From Halonotius sp046719765 (GTDB lineage: Archaea; Halobacteriota; Halobacteria; Halobacteriales; Haloferacaceae): a DNA stretch of 64,000 nt. Positions 42,018 to 51,639 of this stretch are shown here, piece after piece. The number at the start of each line of letters is the position of its first letter. Positions within the stretch are counted from its first letter, which is position 1. Below the pieces are notes generated by a model, which had not been told where the DNA came from, ran no database searches, and was given only the letters and a program-made list of their open reading frames with translations. Made by a program: the position numbers and the translations under genes. Location: assembly GCF_046719765.1 (NCBI RefSeq), contig NZ_JABEBY010000005.1, positions 117,551 through 181,550 of the forward strand. The letters run 5' to 3'.

Positions 42018-43538
42018 ATGAGCAACTACGCCGAGAGCTTCGGGGAAGGCGGGATGAACGATCAGGTCGACGTCGACTCGCTGATGCGGGAGATCGGTCT
42101 CGACCGCGAGGAGATCGAGTGGCGGAAAGACTTCATCAACTTCGACGAGGAGGATGTGGCGCGGCTGACCGACCTCCGGCCGCTGTTTGAGGCCCACACC
42201 GAGGATATCGCCGAGCTGTTCTACGAAAATCTCACCCAGTATGAGGAGACCGTCGAGGTGATCGGCCGCTCGGAGAAAAACGTCGAACAGCTCAAAGAAA
42301 CCCAGCGGGCGTATTTCACCACGCTGGCCGGCGGCGAGTACGACTACGAGTATTTCACAAACCGCGCCCGGATCGGCAAGCTCCACGACCTCCTGGAGAT
42401 GCCGATGAAACAGTACATCGGCCAGTACGGCGTCTACTACGATCTCATCCTTCCGTTGCTCACCGAGCGGGCGACCGACCAGCTGACCGATCGGGTGCAG
42501 GGGGCCGTCGGCGACGACGCCAGCGACGACGAGCTCGCACGGATCGTCGCCTCGGAGATCGACGAGCTCCGGGCCGATATCACGAGCGTCCTCCGGATCA
42601 TCAACCTCGATATGCAGGTCGTCGCCGACACCTACATCCACTCCTACGGCCAGAAGCTGGAACAGGAGATCGAGCAACGCGAGCAGCTGGCCCGGGAGGT
42701 CGAACGCGATCTCAACGAGCCGCTCACCGATCTCCAGCGATCCTCCACGGAGGTTGCCCAATCCGCTCAGGATATCTCCGAGCTCACCGGCGAACAGTCC
42801 GATCGCATTCACTCGATCTCTAGTGAGGTGTCCAACATGAGCGCGACCGTCGAGGAGATCGCCGCCTCCGCCGACGAGGTCGAAACCAACAGCGAACGCG
42901 CCCGCGAGCTCGCCGAGCAGGGTGAGGATGCCGCCGACGACGCGATGGGCGTGATGGACGACGTTGGCGAGGCCGTCGATGAGGTCTCAACCGATGTGGA
43001 CGACCTCCAGGCCCGGGTGGGCGAGATCAACTCCGTCGTCGAGGTCATCAACGACATCGCCGAACAGACCAACATCCTCGCGCTCAACGCCTCGATCGAG
43101 GCCGCCCGCGCCGGCGAGGCTGGCGAAGGGTTCGCGGTCGTCGCCGACGAGGTGAAATCGCTGGCGACAGACTCCCAGGAGCGCGCCCAGGAGATCGAGG
43201 ATCTCGTCACAGCGATCGAAAAGGATACCGAACAGACCGTCGACAGCCTGGAGACGACGACCGAACAGATCGACCGCGGCGTCGAGCGCGTCGCCGAGGC
43301 GATGGAGCTACTCAACGACATCACCGAAGCCGTCGAGGAGACCGCCGACGGGATTCGGGAGGTCTCGGATGCGACCGACCAACAGGCCGCCAGCTCCGAG
43401 GAGGTCGCCAGCATGCTAGACGAACTCGTCGAACAGGCCGACACCGTCGCCGACGAGGTCGAAGAGATCGCCGCCGCCAACGAACAGCAGGCCGACACCA
43501 TCGAGGATATCTCCGATGCCGTCAGCCGGCTGACGTAG
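42018..43538 (+). CDS. hemAT: Globin-coupled aerotaxis transducer (HemAT-type)
   Basis: A 506-residue soluble oxygen sensor. The N-terminal globin-coupled-sensor domain (residues 30-190) has WRKDFINFDEEDVARL and the likely proximal haem His 123 in RIGKLHDLLEMP. No transmembrane segment is present. The C-terminal half is a coiled-coil MCP signalling domain with the conserved tip INDIAEQTNILALNASIEAA and EGFAVVADEVKSLA, flanked by Glu/Gln pairs for CheR/CheB methylation. It feeds the CheW/CheA pathway encoded at 11-16 kb. Confidence 0.93.
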   Translation: MSNYAESFGEGGMNDQVDVDSLMREIGLDREEIEWRKDFINFDEEDVARLTDLRPLFEAHTEDIAELFYENLTQYEETVEVIGRSEKNVEQLKETQRAYFTTLAGGEYDYEYFTNRARIGKLHDLLEMPMKQYIGQYGVYYDLILPLLTERATDQLTDRVQGAVGDDASDDELARIVASEIDELRADITSVLRIINLDMQVVADTYIHSYGQKLEQEIEQREQLAREVERDLNEPLTDLQRSSTEVAQSAQDISELTGEQSDRIHSISSEVSNMSATVEEIAASADEVETNSERARELAEQGEDAADDAMGVMDDVGEAVDEVSTDVDDLQARVGEINSVVEVINDIAEQTNILALNASIEAARAGEAGEGFAVVADEVKSLATDSQERAQEIEDLVTAIEKDTEQTVDSLETTTEQIDRGVERVAEAMELLNDITEAVEETADGIREVSDATDQQAASSEEVASMLDELVEQADTVADEVEEIAAANEQQADTIEDISDAVSRLT

Positions 43539-43564
43539 TAATCGACCCCGACCGCCCCTCTCCC

Positions 43565-44374
43565 TCAGTCGGTTAGCCCGTAGCCACGCTTGAATAGCCA
43601 GACGTTGAGCACGGCGACGACGGCCGTTCCGCCGGTCAACAGCCCCAAGGAGAGCTGTGGGTCGACCTCCGAAACACCAAGGAAGCCATAGCGGACGCCG
43701 TTGACCATGTAGACCATCGGGTTCAACAGCGAGATGTCCTGCAACAGCGGCGTCAGATCCTCAAGGGAGTAGAAGACGGCTCCAAAGAACACCAGCGGGC
43801 GGAGCAGGAACTGGTTCATCATCGTCAGGTCGTCGAAATCCTCCGCCAGCAGGCCGCCGACGATGCCAAGACTCGAAAACAGCATCGTGATCACCAAGAG
43901 GAAGGCGACCAGATAGATCGGCTGCTCGACGGGAACCGGCTGGTAGAGCCCACCAATGATGAAAAAGCCGAGGACGCCGATCAGCGTCCCGACCAACACG
44001 CCCCGCAACGCCGACGACAGCAGGTAGGCCCAGACCATCTGCGTATAGGACAGCGGCGAGGTCAGCGTCTCGTCGATATACTCGTTCCACCGCCCGTGGA
44101 AGATCGAAAACGAGGCGTTCTCGAAGGCGTTCGATACCGCCCCGAGCACGACGAGGCCGGGCAGGATGAACAGAATGTAGGGGACACCGATGATCTCGCC
44201 GACGCGGCTGCCGAGAACAACGCCGAACACCGAGAAGTACAGGACGTTCGTGATAAATGGCGGGATGAAGGTGTTTTTCGGCCGGCGGACGTAGCGGAGT
44301 ATCTCGCGTTTGACCAAGGTGTAAAACCCGGTCGGGACGCCCGCGGCGGCGGCCGCGCGGTCGACGACGCTCAT
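43565..44374 (-). CDS. ABC-2 type exporter permease
   Basis: A 269-residue membrane subunit with six hydrophobic segments: NVLYFSVFGVVLGSR, YILFILPGLVVLGAVSNAFEN, then the family signature NEYIDETLTSPLSYTQMVWAYL and PLVFFGAVFYSLEDLTPLL. It resembles drug- or polysaccharide-exporting ABC-2 permeases; substrate unknown. It overlaps the ATPase gene by four bases (44371-44374), forming a standard two-gene exporter operon. Confidence 0.9.
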   Translation of the reverse strand: MSVVDRAAAAAGVPTGFYTLVKREILRYVRRPKNTFIPPFITNVLYFSVFGVVLGSRVGEIIGVPYILFILPGLVVLGAVSNAFENASFSIFHGRWNEYIDETLTSPLSYTQMVWAYLLSSALRGVLVGTLIGVLGFFIIGGLYQPVPVEQPIYLVAFLLVITMLFSSLGIVGGLLAEDFDDLTMMNQFLLRPLVFFGAVFYSLEDLTPLLQDISLLNPMVYMVNGVRYGFLGVSEVDPQLSLGLLTGGTAVVAVLNVWLFKRGYGLTD

Positions 44375-45417
44375 CGCTGGCCTCCGTCGGGGGCGACCTG
44401 TTGTTCAGCCCGGGGAGCGTCTGTATCGCTGTCGTCGCCAGCGCTGTCAGCGTCGGTGTCGCTGTCATCCGCGTTGTCAGCAGCGGTGTCGTCGTGCCGC
44501 GTCATCTCGACGAAAACCTCCTCAAGGGAGGTACGAGTGATTTCGAGATCGATGATCTCGATGCCCTCGCGGTCGAGTTCGCGGACGAGTTGCGGGGCGA
44601 CCAGCCCACCCTTGCGGGCGGTGACGGTGAGCTGGTGGCCGTCGCGGTCGATGGCATCAACGCGGTCGTCGCCAGCGAGCAGGTCAGGCAGCGTTGTTGG
44701 CGGCTCGCGGAGTTCGACCACGATCTGGTCGGTGCCACGATTCTTCAACTCGTCTGGCGTCGCCACCGCCCGCACCTGGCCGGAATCGAGGATGGCGACC
44801 TCATCACAGAGCCGTTCGGCCTCCTCGATGTAGTGGGTCGTCAGCAGGATGGTTTTCCCTTGGTCGTTGAGATCGGTAACCAGTTCCCAGAGGTCACGCC
44901 GGAGCTGCACGTCGACGCCGGCGGTCGGTTCGTCGAGGATCAGGAGATCCGGGTCAGTGATGAGTGCCCGCGCCAGCAGGAAGCGACGTTTCATCCCACC
45001 GGAGAGCCAATCGAAGCGGGTGTCGCGTTTGTCGTAGATGCCGACCTGTTTGAGCACCTCATCGGCCCGTGCTTTGGCCTCCTCAGCTGGGATGCCGTGG
45101 TAGCCGGCTTTGTGCTCTAGGACTTCGCGGATCGGGAAGAACCGGTCGACGTTGAACTCCTGTGGGGCCAGCCCGATGGCATTGCGCGTCTTTCGGTAGT
45201 CAGCCTCCACGTCGTGGCCGAAGACACGGGCGGTGCCGCCGGATTTTCTGACCAGGCCGACGAGAATGTTGATAAACGTCGTTTTGCCCGCGCCATTGGG
45301 GCCGAGCAGCCCGAAGAAGCTGCCCTCAGGGACGGTCAGCGAAACGCCGTCGAGGGCGGTCACATCGTCGTACTCCTTGCGGAGATCTTCGATGTCGAGG
45401 GCGGGCGGACTGCTCAT
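44371..45417 (-). CDS. ABC transporter ATP-binding protein
   Basis: A 348-residue ATPase partner of the ABC-2 permease. Walker A GLLGPNGAGKTTF, signature LSGGMKRRFLLARAL, Walker B LLILDEPTAGVD and the H-loop LLTTHYIEEAERL are intact. After the ATPase core (to about 230) lies the accessory domain typical of drug-export ATPases, then an acidic tail. ATG 45417 (MSSPPALDIEDLRKEY) is chosen; an ATG at 45438 is possible. Confidence 0.93.
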   Translation of the reverse strand: MSSPPALDIEDLRKEYDDVTALDGVSLTVPEGSFFGLLGPNGAGKTTFINILVGLVRKSGGTARVFGHDVEADYRKTRNAIGLAPQEFNVDRFFPIREVLEHKAGYHGIPAEEAKARADEVLKQVGIYDKRDTRFDWLSGGMKRRFLLARALITDPDLLILDEPTAGVDVQLRRDLWELVTDLNDQGKTILLTTHYIEEAERLCDEVAILDSGQVRAVATPDELKNRGTDQIVVELREPPTTLPDLLAGDDRVDAIDRDGHQLTVTARKGGLVAPQLVRELDREGIEIIDLEITRTSLEEVFVEMTRHDDTAADNADDSDTDADSAGDDSDTDAPRAEQQVAPDGGQR

Positions 45418-45631
45418 CGCGTCGCCTCCCTCTCGCATCGGGTGAGACGGGTTGTCACAGTATGCTGCGATCGGGTATGAGCGAAGAGAGAAAGAAAGGT
45501 CGGACGAGTGGCTCCATCCATGTCGTGATACCGGTATACGGCAGGGAGGCGTAAATGCCCCCCGATCCGTGTGGCGGCGACCCACGGCGACGAAGGGCAA
45601 GACAGTTATCGCCGCCGCCGTTGCCGCCTGT

Positions 45632-46933
45632 ATGGACTTCTTTGCCGAGGCCCGCGCGGTTATCGACGCTGGCCCGGTCTGCGATAGCTGTCTGGGTCGC
45701 GTGTTCGCCGATCGGAGCTTCGGCCTCTCGAACGCCGACCGCGGCGAAGGGCTACGCGTCGCCGTCGCCCTCGCCGACGACGAGCCCTACGAGACGGTCG
45801 CCCCAGAGGACTGTTGGGTCTGTGACGGCGAATGCGGCCGCTTCGCGGAGTGGGCCGACCGGGCAGTCGCCGCGGTTCAGACCGTCGAGTTCGACACCTA
45901 TCAGGTCGGCACCCGGACGCCGCCGCTGATCGAGGAAAACGACCGCCTGCTGCGGGAAGATGCCGGCCTCGATCCGGACGCCGGCGAGCTGTTCAAATCG
46001 AATTTTAACCGGGAAGTCGGCAAGCGAATCGGCCGCCAGACCGAGACCGAGGTCGACTTCGAGCGACCCGACATCCAGTTCACCCTCGATCTCGCAACCG
46101 ACCGTGTCGACACCCAGCTCAACTCCGCGTTCGTCTACGGCCGGTACCGCAAGCTCGAACGCGATATCCCCCAGACTGAGTGGCCCTGCCGGGAGTGCCA
46201 CGGCAGCGGTCGCCGGCGCGGCGATCCCTGTGATCACTGCGACGGCGAGGGGTATCTCTACCTCGAAAGCGTCGAGCAGTTGACCGCACCCGTCGTCGCC
46301 GAGGCGATGGACGGCACCGACGCAACGTTCCACGGCGCGGGCCGGGAGGACGTGGACGCGAAGATGCTCGGCACAGGCCGGCCGTTCGTGATCGAGGTCG
46401 AGGAGCCGCATCGCCGCCGGGTTGACACCGACGAACTGGAAGCCGACATCAACGCCTTCGCCGACGGCAAGGTCGAGGTCGAGGGGCTGCGGCTGGCCGG
46501 CTACGAGATGGTCGAACGCGTCAAGGAACTCGACGCCTCGAAAACCTACCGGGCGGCTGTCGAGTTCGACGCCGACGTGAGCGACGCTGATCTCACCGAC
46601 GCGATCGACGAGATCGACAGCGCGACGATCAAACAGGAGACCCCCCAGCGCGTCGATCACCGCCGGGCGAGCAAAACCCGCACCCGCGAGGTGCTGTCGG
46701 CCAGCGCGGAACGCGAGGACGCCCGCCACGCGACCGTCGATATCCACGGCGAGGGCGGCCTCTACATCAAGGAACTCATCTCCAGCGACGAAGGGCGTAC
46801 TGAGCCAAGTCTCGCCGGTATTCTCGGCGTCGACGCGACGGTGAACGCACTCGATGTGCTCGCCGTCAAGGGCACCGAAGAGCCCTTCGAGCGCGAGGAA
46901 TTTTTCATCGATAGCGACGAGGACGACACGTAG
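45632..46933 (+). CDS. pus10: tRNA pseudouridine synthase Pus10
   Basis: Forms pseudouridine 54 (and in some archaea 55) in tRNA. The 433-residue protein has N-terminal zinc Cys pairs CDSC and CWVCDGEC, a THUMP-related region, CRECHGSGRR and CDHCDGEGYLYL, then the catalytic domain with EEPHRRRVDTDELEADIN and the C-terminal DIHGEGGLYIKELISSDEG. ATG at 45632 (MDFFAEARAVIDAG) is the family start although the frame is open upstream. RNase HII follows six bases after its stop. Confidence 0.93.
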   Translation: MDFFAEARAVIDAGPVCDSCLGRVFADRSFGLSNADRGEGLRVAVALADDEPYETVAPEDCWVCDGECGRFAEWADRAVAAVQTVEFDTYQVGTRTPPLIEENDRLLREDAGLDPDAGELFKSNFNREVGKRIGRQTETEVDFERPDIQFTLDLATDRVDTQLNSAFVYGRYRKLERDIPQTEWPCRECHGSGRRRGDPCDHCDGEGYLYLESVEQLTAPVVAEAMDGTDATFHGAGREDVDAKMLGTGRPFVIEVEEPHRRRVDTDELEADINAFADGKVEVEGLRLAGYEMVERVKELDASKTYRAAVEFDADVSDADLTDAIDEIDSATIKQETPQRVDHRRASKTRTREVLSASAEREDARHATVDIHGEGGLYIKELISSDEGRTEPSLAGILGVDATVNALDVLAVKGTEEPFEREEFFIDSDEDDT

Positions 46934-46939
46934 ATAGCG

Positions 46940-47617
46940 ATGTCAACGTATCAGATCGGCGTCGACGAAGCCGGCAAAGGCCCGGTCTTGGGCCCGATGG
47001 TCGCCGCCGCGGTTCGAGCCGAGGAGGGCGACCTCCCGGGAGAGGTTGGCGACTCGAAGCAACTCACCGCCGCCACACGCGAGTCGATCGCGGCGAAACT
47101 CCGTGATGCGCCAGGGGTCGAGGTCGGCGTCGGCGTCGTTACCACCGACGAGATCGACGATCCCGAGACGGATATGAACAGCCTGACCGTGACCGCACAG
47201 GTGCGAGCACTTGGCGACGTTGCGGCCGACGGCGACCACGCACTCGTCGACGCCGGCGACGTGTCGGAATCACGGTTCGCGCGGCGGGTTCAGGCGGACG
47301 TCGCCGACGCTGGAACCGACACCGCGGGCGGTGTCGCTATCGATGTAACAGCCGAGCACGGTGCCGACGAAGCCAGTCGGCTGGTGGGCGCTGCCAGCGT
47401 CGTCGCCAAAGTCGAACGCGACAGCCGGATCGACGCCCTCGACGAAGAGTACGACGGCGACATCGGCAGCGGCTATCCAAGCGATCCGACCACCCGCGAG
47501 TTCCTCGCCGACTACGTCGACCGCCACGGCGAGCTGCCGGCCTGTGCGCGTGCGTCGTGGGCGACCTGCGAGGACGTGTTGGCTGCGGCCGAGCAGGCCG
47601 ACCTGGGGGCGTTTTAG
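46940..47617 (+). CDS. rnhB: Ribonuclease HII
   Basis: A 225-residue enzyme that cleaves RNA in RNA-DNA hybrids, removing primers and misincorporated ribonucleotides. The catalytic start GVDEAGKGPVLGPMVAAA carries Asp 7 and Glu 8; further acids are in HALVDAGDVS, and ASVVAKVERDSRIDALDEEYD closes the active site. Acidic surface residues and inserts are haloarchaeal. It is co-transcribed with pus10, and its stop overlaps the convergent gene at 47614. Confidence 0.95.
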   Translation: MSTYQIGVDEAGKGPVLGPMVAAAVRAEEGDLPGEVGDSKQLTAATRESIAAKLRDAPGVEVGVGVVTTDEIDDPETDMNSLTVTAQVRALGDVAADGDHALVDAGDVSESRFARRVQADVADAGTDTAGGVAIDVTAEHGADEASRLVGAASVVAKVERDSRIDALDEEYDGDIGSGYPSDPTTREFLADYVDRHGELPACARASWATCEDVLAAAEQADLGAF

Positions 47618-47895
47618 CGGAACGGCGGGAGTCGCCAGCCGTAAGCGATCAAGAGAAGAACGCCGACAGCGACGAGACCAAAGGCACCCAGCGGCGCGTC
47701 GAGAGCCACGAGACCACCGGTGACGGCTGCAAGGCCGAACCAGCCGACCAGCAGCCCACCGCCGATCTGGGTGATCGCCCGCACCGCACCGCGGGAGTCG
47801 GTCGCGTCGTGCTGATCGAGTTCCTCACGAACCACGCGTCTGATCGCGGCTTCGGTCTCTGGATCGAGTACGGTGTCGTCGTCAGTGGAGGGCAT
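47614..47895 (-). CDS. Small membrane protein
   Basis: A 93-residue protein with a soluble helical start (PETEAAIRRVVREELDQHD) and two hydrophobic segments (QIGGGLLVGWFGLAAVTGGLV, LGAFGLVAVGVLLLIAYGW). No named domain. ATG at 47895. It is convergent with rnhB, overlapping by four bases, and upstream of secD on the other side by 42 bases. Confidence 0.65.
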   Translation of the reverse strand: MPSTDDDTVLDPETEAAIRRVVREELDQHDATDSRGAVRAITQIGGGLLVGWFGLAAVTGGLVALDAPLGAFGLVAVGVLLLIAYGWRLPPFR

Positions 47896-47936
47896 CACCG
47901 GTGTTTTGGAAGCAAGCGAAAAAAGCGGCCGGGGTT

Positions 47937-49508
47937 TCAGCGATCGGTCAGCAGGTTTCGCAGGATGTCACCGTAGGCCGGTCGGGTGACGAAGACACCG
48001 ACCAGCACGCCGAGGATGGTGAAGATGGCAAAGCCACGAAGATCACCCAACGAGAGCACCGCCAGCGGCGACATGGCGATGATGGTGGTTGCGGCGGCGA
48101 CGCCGATCACCCAGAACGCCTTCTTGAACCGTGAGCTGAACACCCGCCGGCTGGAGACATCGCCCTCGGCCATCACCCCGTCGGCGATGATCACGAGGTC
48201 GTCAACCCCGGTACCAAGGACGGCGATAAAGCTCGCAATGACCGACAGATCCAGCGGGTATTCAAGATACGCCGCAAACCCGAGCAGGATCAACACCTCG
48301 GAGAACGCCGTCAGGATCATCGGCAGCGCGACCTGGGGTTCGCGGTAGCGGGCGAAGACGACGCCGGAGACCGTGAGAATGGCGAGAATCCCGATGATCA
48401 GCGAGTCGGTGCGGAAGTTCTCACCCTGGGTCGGCGAGATGAAGGAGGTCGTTCCCTGATCGATCGCCAGCGGGGCCGGGAGCGCGCCAGCCCGGAGGTT
48501 GATAGCGATATCCTGGGCCTCCTCGAAGGAGGTCGTCGTCAACACGAAACTCGGGCTCTGGGCCCACTCGCCGTTTCGCATACTGGCGGCGAGATCGCTG
48601 TTCATCCCGAAGGAGTTGATGACCTCGCCGTCGACGACGAGTTGGAGACACGGATCGGTGTTCTCCGGGTTCTCCTCGTAGCGACAGGTCGCCCCGCCCT
48701 GTTGGGCGACGCCGGTCTCAACGACCGTCGACTGGAACTGTTCGGCGATCCCCTCGTCTTGGCGGATCGAGACCGGCACACGCGGATTCGGGCTCCGGTC
48801 GTCAGGCTGGCGGGCGTTGCTGATCGAGGCGAAATCGTCCTGGGTCAACACGGCGCGTTCGGTGACATACTCGCCGTCGTCATTTTCGTGGTAGATGTCG
48901 ATCTGCACGTTTCCGCGTTGCTCGATCAGATCGATCACGTTGCTCCGATCCTGTCCGGGCACCTCGATGAGCATGAAAAAGCCGGTGCCATCGGTGACCT
49001 GCTGGACGCTGGCTCCAGACAGGCCGGCCTGATTGACCTTCCCTTCGATGACGTTGATCGCCTCATCGCGGGTCTCCTGGGTCAGCCCATCACGGATCGA
49101 CCCGTAGCTGTAGCCCGCCGCATCGAGGGCGTCACCGAACTCTGATTCCGACACGTCGGGGTCGACAACCTCGACGGTCGGGCCGTTGAGCGTCCCGCGT
49201 CTGACCGACACATCGGTCGTATCGCTGTCAGGGAGTTCGTCGGCGACAGCGGCCGCGACATTGGTGGTTGATTCATCGCCGATGTCGACGGTTTCGGCGG
49301 TCATCCCGATCAGCGGCGCGCGGATGCGGGTGCCGCCGGCGAGATCAAGGCCGTACTGGAGATTGGTGAGTCGCTCCTCGGTGGTCGCGTTCTCGCCGCC
49401 GACGTTCGTCTGGGGGGCCATCGTCGGCGAAAACACCACAAACAGCGAGACCAGCAGGATGACCGCCAGCAGCGTCAGCCGCCAGTTGGATTTGAGCTTC
49501 TCGATCAT
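47937..49508 (-). CDS. secD: Protein-export membrane protein SecD
   Basis: A 523-residue RND-type translocation factor that, with SecF, helps proteins across the membrane using the ion gradient. Topology is one N-terminal segment, a large extracytoplasmic domain with the P1-like LQYGLDLAGGTRIRAPL, and five C-terminal segments. Family motifs include YLEYPLDLSVIASFIAVLGTGVDDLVIIADG with the charged residues of the gate. It overlaps secF by four bases (49505-49508). Confidence 0.93.
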   Translation of the reverse strand: MIEKLKSNWRLTLLAVILLVSLFVVFSPTMAPQTNVGGENATTEERLTNLQYGLDLAGGTRIRAPLIGMTAETVDIGDESTTNVAAAVADELPDSDTTDVSVRRGTLNGPTVEVVDPDVSESEFGDALDAAGYSYGSIRDGLTQETRDEAINVIEGKVNQAGLSGASVQQVTDGTGFFMLIEVPGQDRSNVIDLIEQRGNVQIDIYHENDDGEYVTERAVLTQDDFASISNARQPDDRSPNPRVPVSIRQDEGIAEQFQSTVVETGVAQQGGATCRYEENPENTDPCLQLVVDGEVINSFGMNSDLAASMRNGEWAQSPSFVLTTTSFEEAQDIAINLRAGALPAPLAIDQGTTSFISPTQGENFRTDSLIIGILAILTVSGVVFARYREPQVALPMILTAFSEVLILLGFAAYLEYPLDLSVIASFIAVLGTGVDDLVIIADGVMAEGDVSSRRVFSSRFKKAFWVIGVAAATTIIAMSPLAVLSLGDLRGFAIFTILGVLVGVFVTRPAYGDILRNLLTDR

Positions 49509-50395
49509 GCTTTCACCCCCCGGTTGACATACCAGCGCAGCAGACTCACGTTCAACAGATAGGTGTTCATCAGATCGGCGAGCAGGCCGACAACGAGGAC
49601 GATCCCGATGGCGGTCATGATCTGGATGCCGAAGAGATACGCCGCGACCGTCATCACGGCCATCGCCGCGATCGAGGTCAGCGTCATCGTCACCCCGGTT
49701 CGCATCGCTCGGCTGGTCGACTCATAGAAGTCGCCGGACTCCCGAAGCACGCTGTTGTTCAGCAGGATATCCGAGTCGACGCTATACCCGATCAACATGA
49801 GCAACGCGGCGACCGTCCCGAGTGAGAGATTGATCCCGAGCAGGTTCATCATCGCCAGCGGGAGCATGACATCGGAAAACGCCGAGGCGATCACCGCGAC
49901 CGACGGCGCGATGCTGCGGAACATCACGAACACCAGCACGCTCATCCCGAGGAAGGCGACGAGGACGCCGCCGAGGGCGATCGTTTGGGTGTTTGCACCA
50001 AAGCTCGGCGACACCGAGGAGCTGGCCTGGATCGAGAAGCCAGCCGCCTCGGCCTGCTGTTCTAACACGCTGAGTTGATTGCCGCCGTCAGGCGTGTCGA
50101 CAGCCCCCTCGGGGAACGTGATGATGTAGGTGTCGTCGGCCGCGATCTGCCGCACCGAATCCGGTTCGGCACTGAACGCAGCTTCGATCTGTTGGTCGGC
50201 GTTGCCGCCGGGGTCGTCGATCCGGATCTCCGAGCCGCCGACGAACTCCAAGCCGAGATTCGCCGGCGCGCCGGTAAACAGATACCAGCCACCGATCACG
50301 AGCAGCGCGACCGCGAGCAACGCCAGCGGCACCGCCACCAGTTGGCGGTTCGAATACTGGGTGTAGTCGACGGTCGGTACCGAAAGCTGAGCCAT
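49505..50395 (-). CDS. secF: Protein-export membrane protein SecF
   Basis: A 296-residue partner of SecD. Hydrophobic N-terminal segment, periplasmic-type domain beginning GLEFVGGSEIRIDDPG, and five segments with the motif LLMLIGYSVDSDILLNNSVLRE, including the conserved Asp of the SecDF proton/ion pathway. The final segments are YLFGIQIMTAIGIVLVVGLL. ATG at 50395. secF precedes secD in the operon. Confidence 0.93.
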   Translation of the reverse strand: MAQLSVPTVDYTQYSNRQLVAVPLALLAVALLVIGGWYLFTGAPANLGLEFVGGSEIRIDDPGGNADQQIEAAFSAEPDSVRQIAADDTYIITFPEGAVDTPDGGNQLSVLEQQAEAAGFSIQASSSVSPSFGANTQTIALGGVLVAFLGMSVLVFVMFRSIAPSVAVIASAFSDVMLPLAMMNLLGINLSLGTVAALLMLIGYSVDSDILLNNSVLRESGDFYESTSRAMRTGVTMTLTSIAAMAVMTVAAYLFGIQIMTAIGIVLVVGLLADLMNTYLLNVSLLRWYVNRGVKA

Positions 50396-50476
50396 ATTGT
50401 CGGTGGAATACAGGGTTGAATAAGCCTTCTCATCTCTCGGAGACCAAACACGGGGGCAGCGACGGTCTGGGACAGA

Positions 50477-50962
50477 CTACGGCAGGTATCGAACGCTGAC
50501 GACGCCCGGTTCCGATCGGATCTCGACGCGATTGACGCCCAGCCGGGCGGCCCGCGACAGCGTCGCCTCCCGATCGTCAAGCACGTCGTCGACGGCGGTG
50601 GCGGTGCCGTCTTCCGGAACGGTCAGGATATGCAGCTCGCCGGTGCCGGCCCGCGGTTCGGTCGTCAACTCGCCGACGGGCTGATCGGCGGCCAGCTCCT
50701 GTTCGCGGGCGGTCGGTGGCTCCGCGCTCTCCGCTATCGACAGCGACCGCCGCTCGTCGATCTCGGTGAGCTGCCACGAAACCGCCATCGGCGGATCGGG
50801 AGCGACCGTTCCTTCGATGGCGTCGTCGATCTCGACGCCGGGATTCGAGGCGAGGGTGTGTACCTGACCGTCGTGGACATCCTTCAACACGGCCGATTCG
50901 TCGTCAGCATGGGTGACGAGAAACGTGCTCTCCTTGGGGTCGGCCATCGGCTCATCGGTCAT
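50477..50962 (-). CDS. DUF5812-family protein
   Basis: A 161-residue soluble acidic protein. ESTFLVTHADDESAVLKDV, GQVHTLASNPGVEIDD and the C-terminal AARLGVNRVEIRSEPGVVSVRYLP match the haloarchaeal DUF5812 pattern. Function unknown. The start is ATG 50962 (MTDEPMADPKES); an ATG at 50947 is equally plausible. It is upstream of secF on the same strand with an 81-base gap. Confidence 0.65.
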   Translation of the reverse strand: MTDEPMADPKESTFLVTHADDESAVLKDVHDGQVHTLASNPGVEIDDAIEGTVAPDPPMAVSWQLTEIDERRSLSIAESAEPPTAREQELAADQPVGELTTEPRAGTGELHILTVPEDGTATAVDDVLDDREATLSRAARLGVNRVEIRSEPGVVSVRYLP

Positions 50963-51021
50963 ACACACCGGTAGCAACGGGGGCGTGTTGTCGGTTTCGA
51001 CCCAGCGAGAGCGACGGCTCG

Positions 51022-51534
51022 TTACCGCGAGAGGACGTAGTGGACGGCAGCCATCAGGCCCAGCAGGCCGGCCGGCGGGGCGATCGCACCAAGCTGTGGG
51101 ATCGCATACAGGACGGCGACGATCGGGGCGGTGAGCCCACTTGGTTCCGGACGGAATGATTCGGGCATCGAAATGATAGCTGCAAGGTATAGCGACACCA
51201 GAAACGCGTAGCCGAGGACTGCCATGATCGTATCGTAGCGAGGGTGATACGACAGCCCCTTGCGGTGTTTGCGGGCGACCAGCAGCGTCGGCGCGAGCAG
51301 CGGCCCGGCGGTGAACAGGCCGACGACGGCGATAAACGTCCGCGACAGCGTCAACTGTCCGCCCGGCGTCGACGCGGTCTGGCCGATCCAGACAACCAAC
51401 GCGAGCGTGAACAGCCCACCGATGAACAGCGCGGCCAGCGTGCCGACGATGACGTAGAGCCGGAAAAACAGCGAGTCACCCTGCCGGAAGGCGTAGGGGA
51501 ACGCGCCGATGACGCCGCGGTAGGCCTCAGTCAT
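51022..51534 (-). CDS. Haloarchaeal membrane protein of unknown function
   Basis: A 170-residue protein with five hydrophobic segments, including LYVIVGTLAALFIGGLFTLA, TFIAVVGLFTAGPLLAPTLLV and YDTIMAVLGYAFLVSLYL. It is recognisable as a conserved small membrane protein in halobacteria but no function is known. ATG at 51534 (MTEAYRGVIGAFPY) starts after a divergent gap to serB. Confidence 0.6.
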   Translation of the reverse strand: MTEAYRGVIGAFPYAFRQGDSLFFRLYVIVGTLAALFIGGLFTLALVVWIGQTASTPGGQLTLSRTFIAVVGLFTAGPLLAPTLLVARKHRKGLSYHPRYDTIMAVLGYAFLVSLYLAAIISMPESFRPEPSGLTAPIVAVLYAIPQLGAIAPPAGLLGLMAAVHYVLSR

Positions 51535-51639
51535 TGGCGGCGATAGTGCCGCCGACGAATTAAACGCCGCGGGATCGATCGCCAGCCCCACGCAGGCGAA
51601 GACGGGTGTTTTTCATGCCCCGCCTGCCAACGGCCGGCA

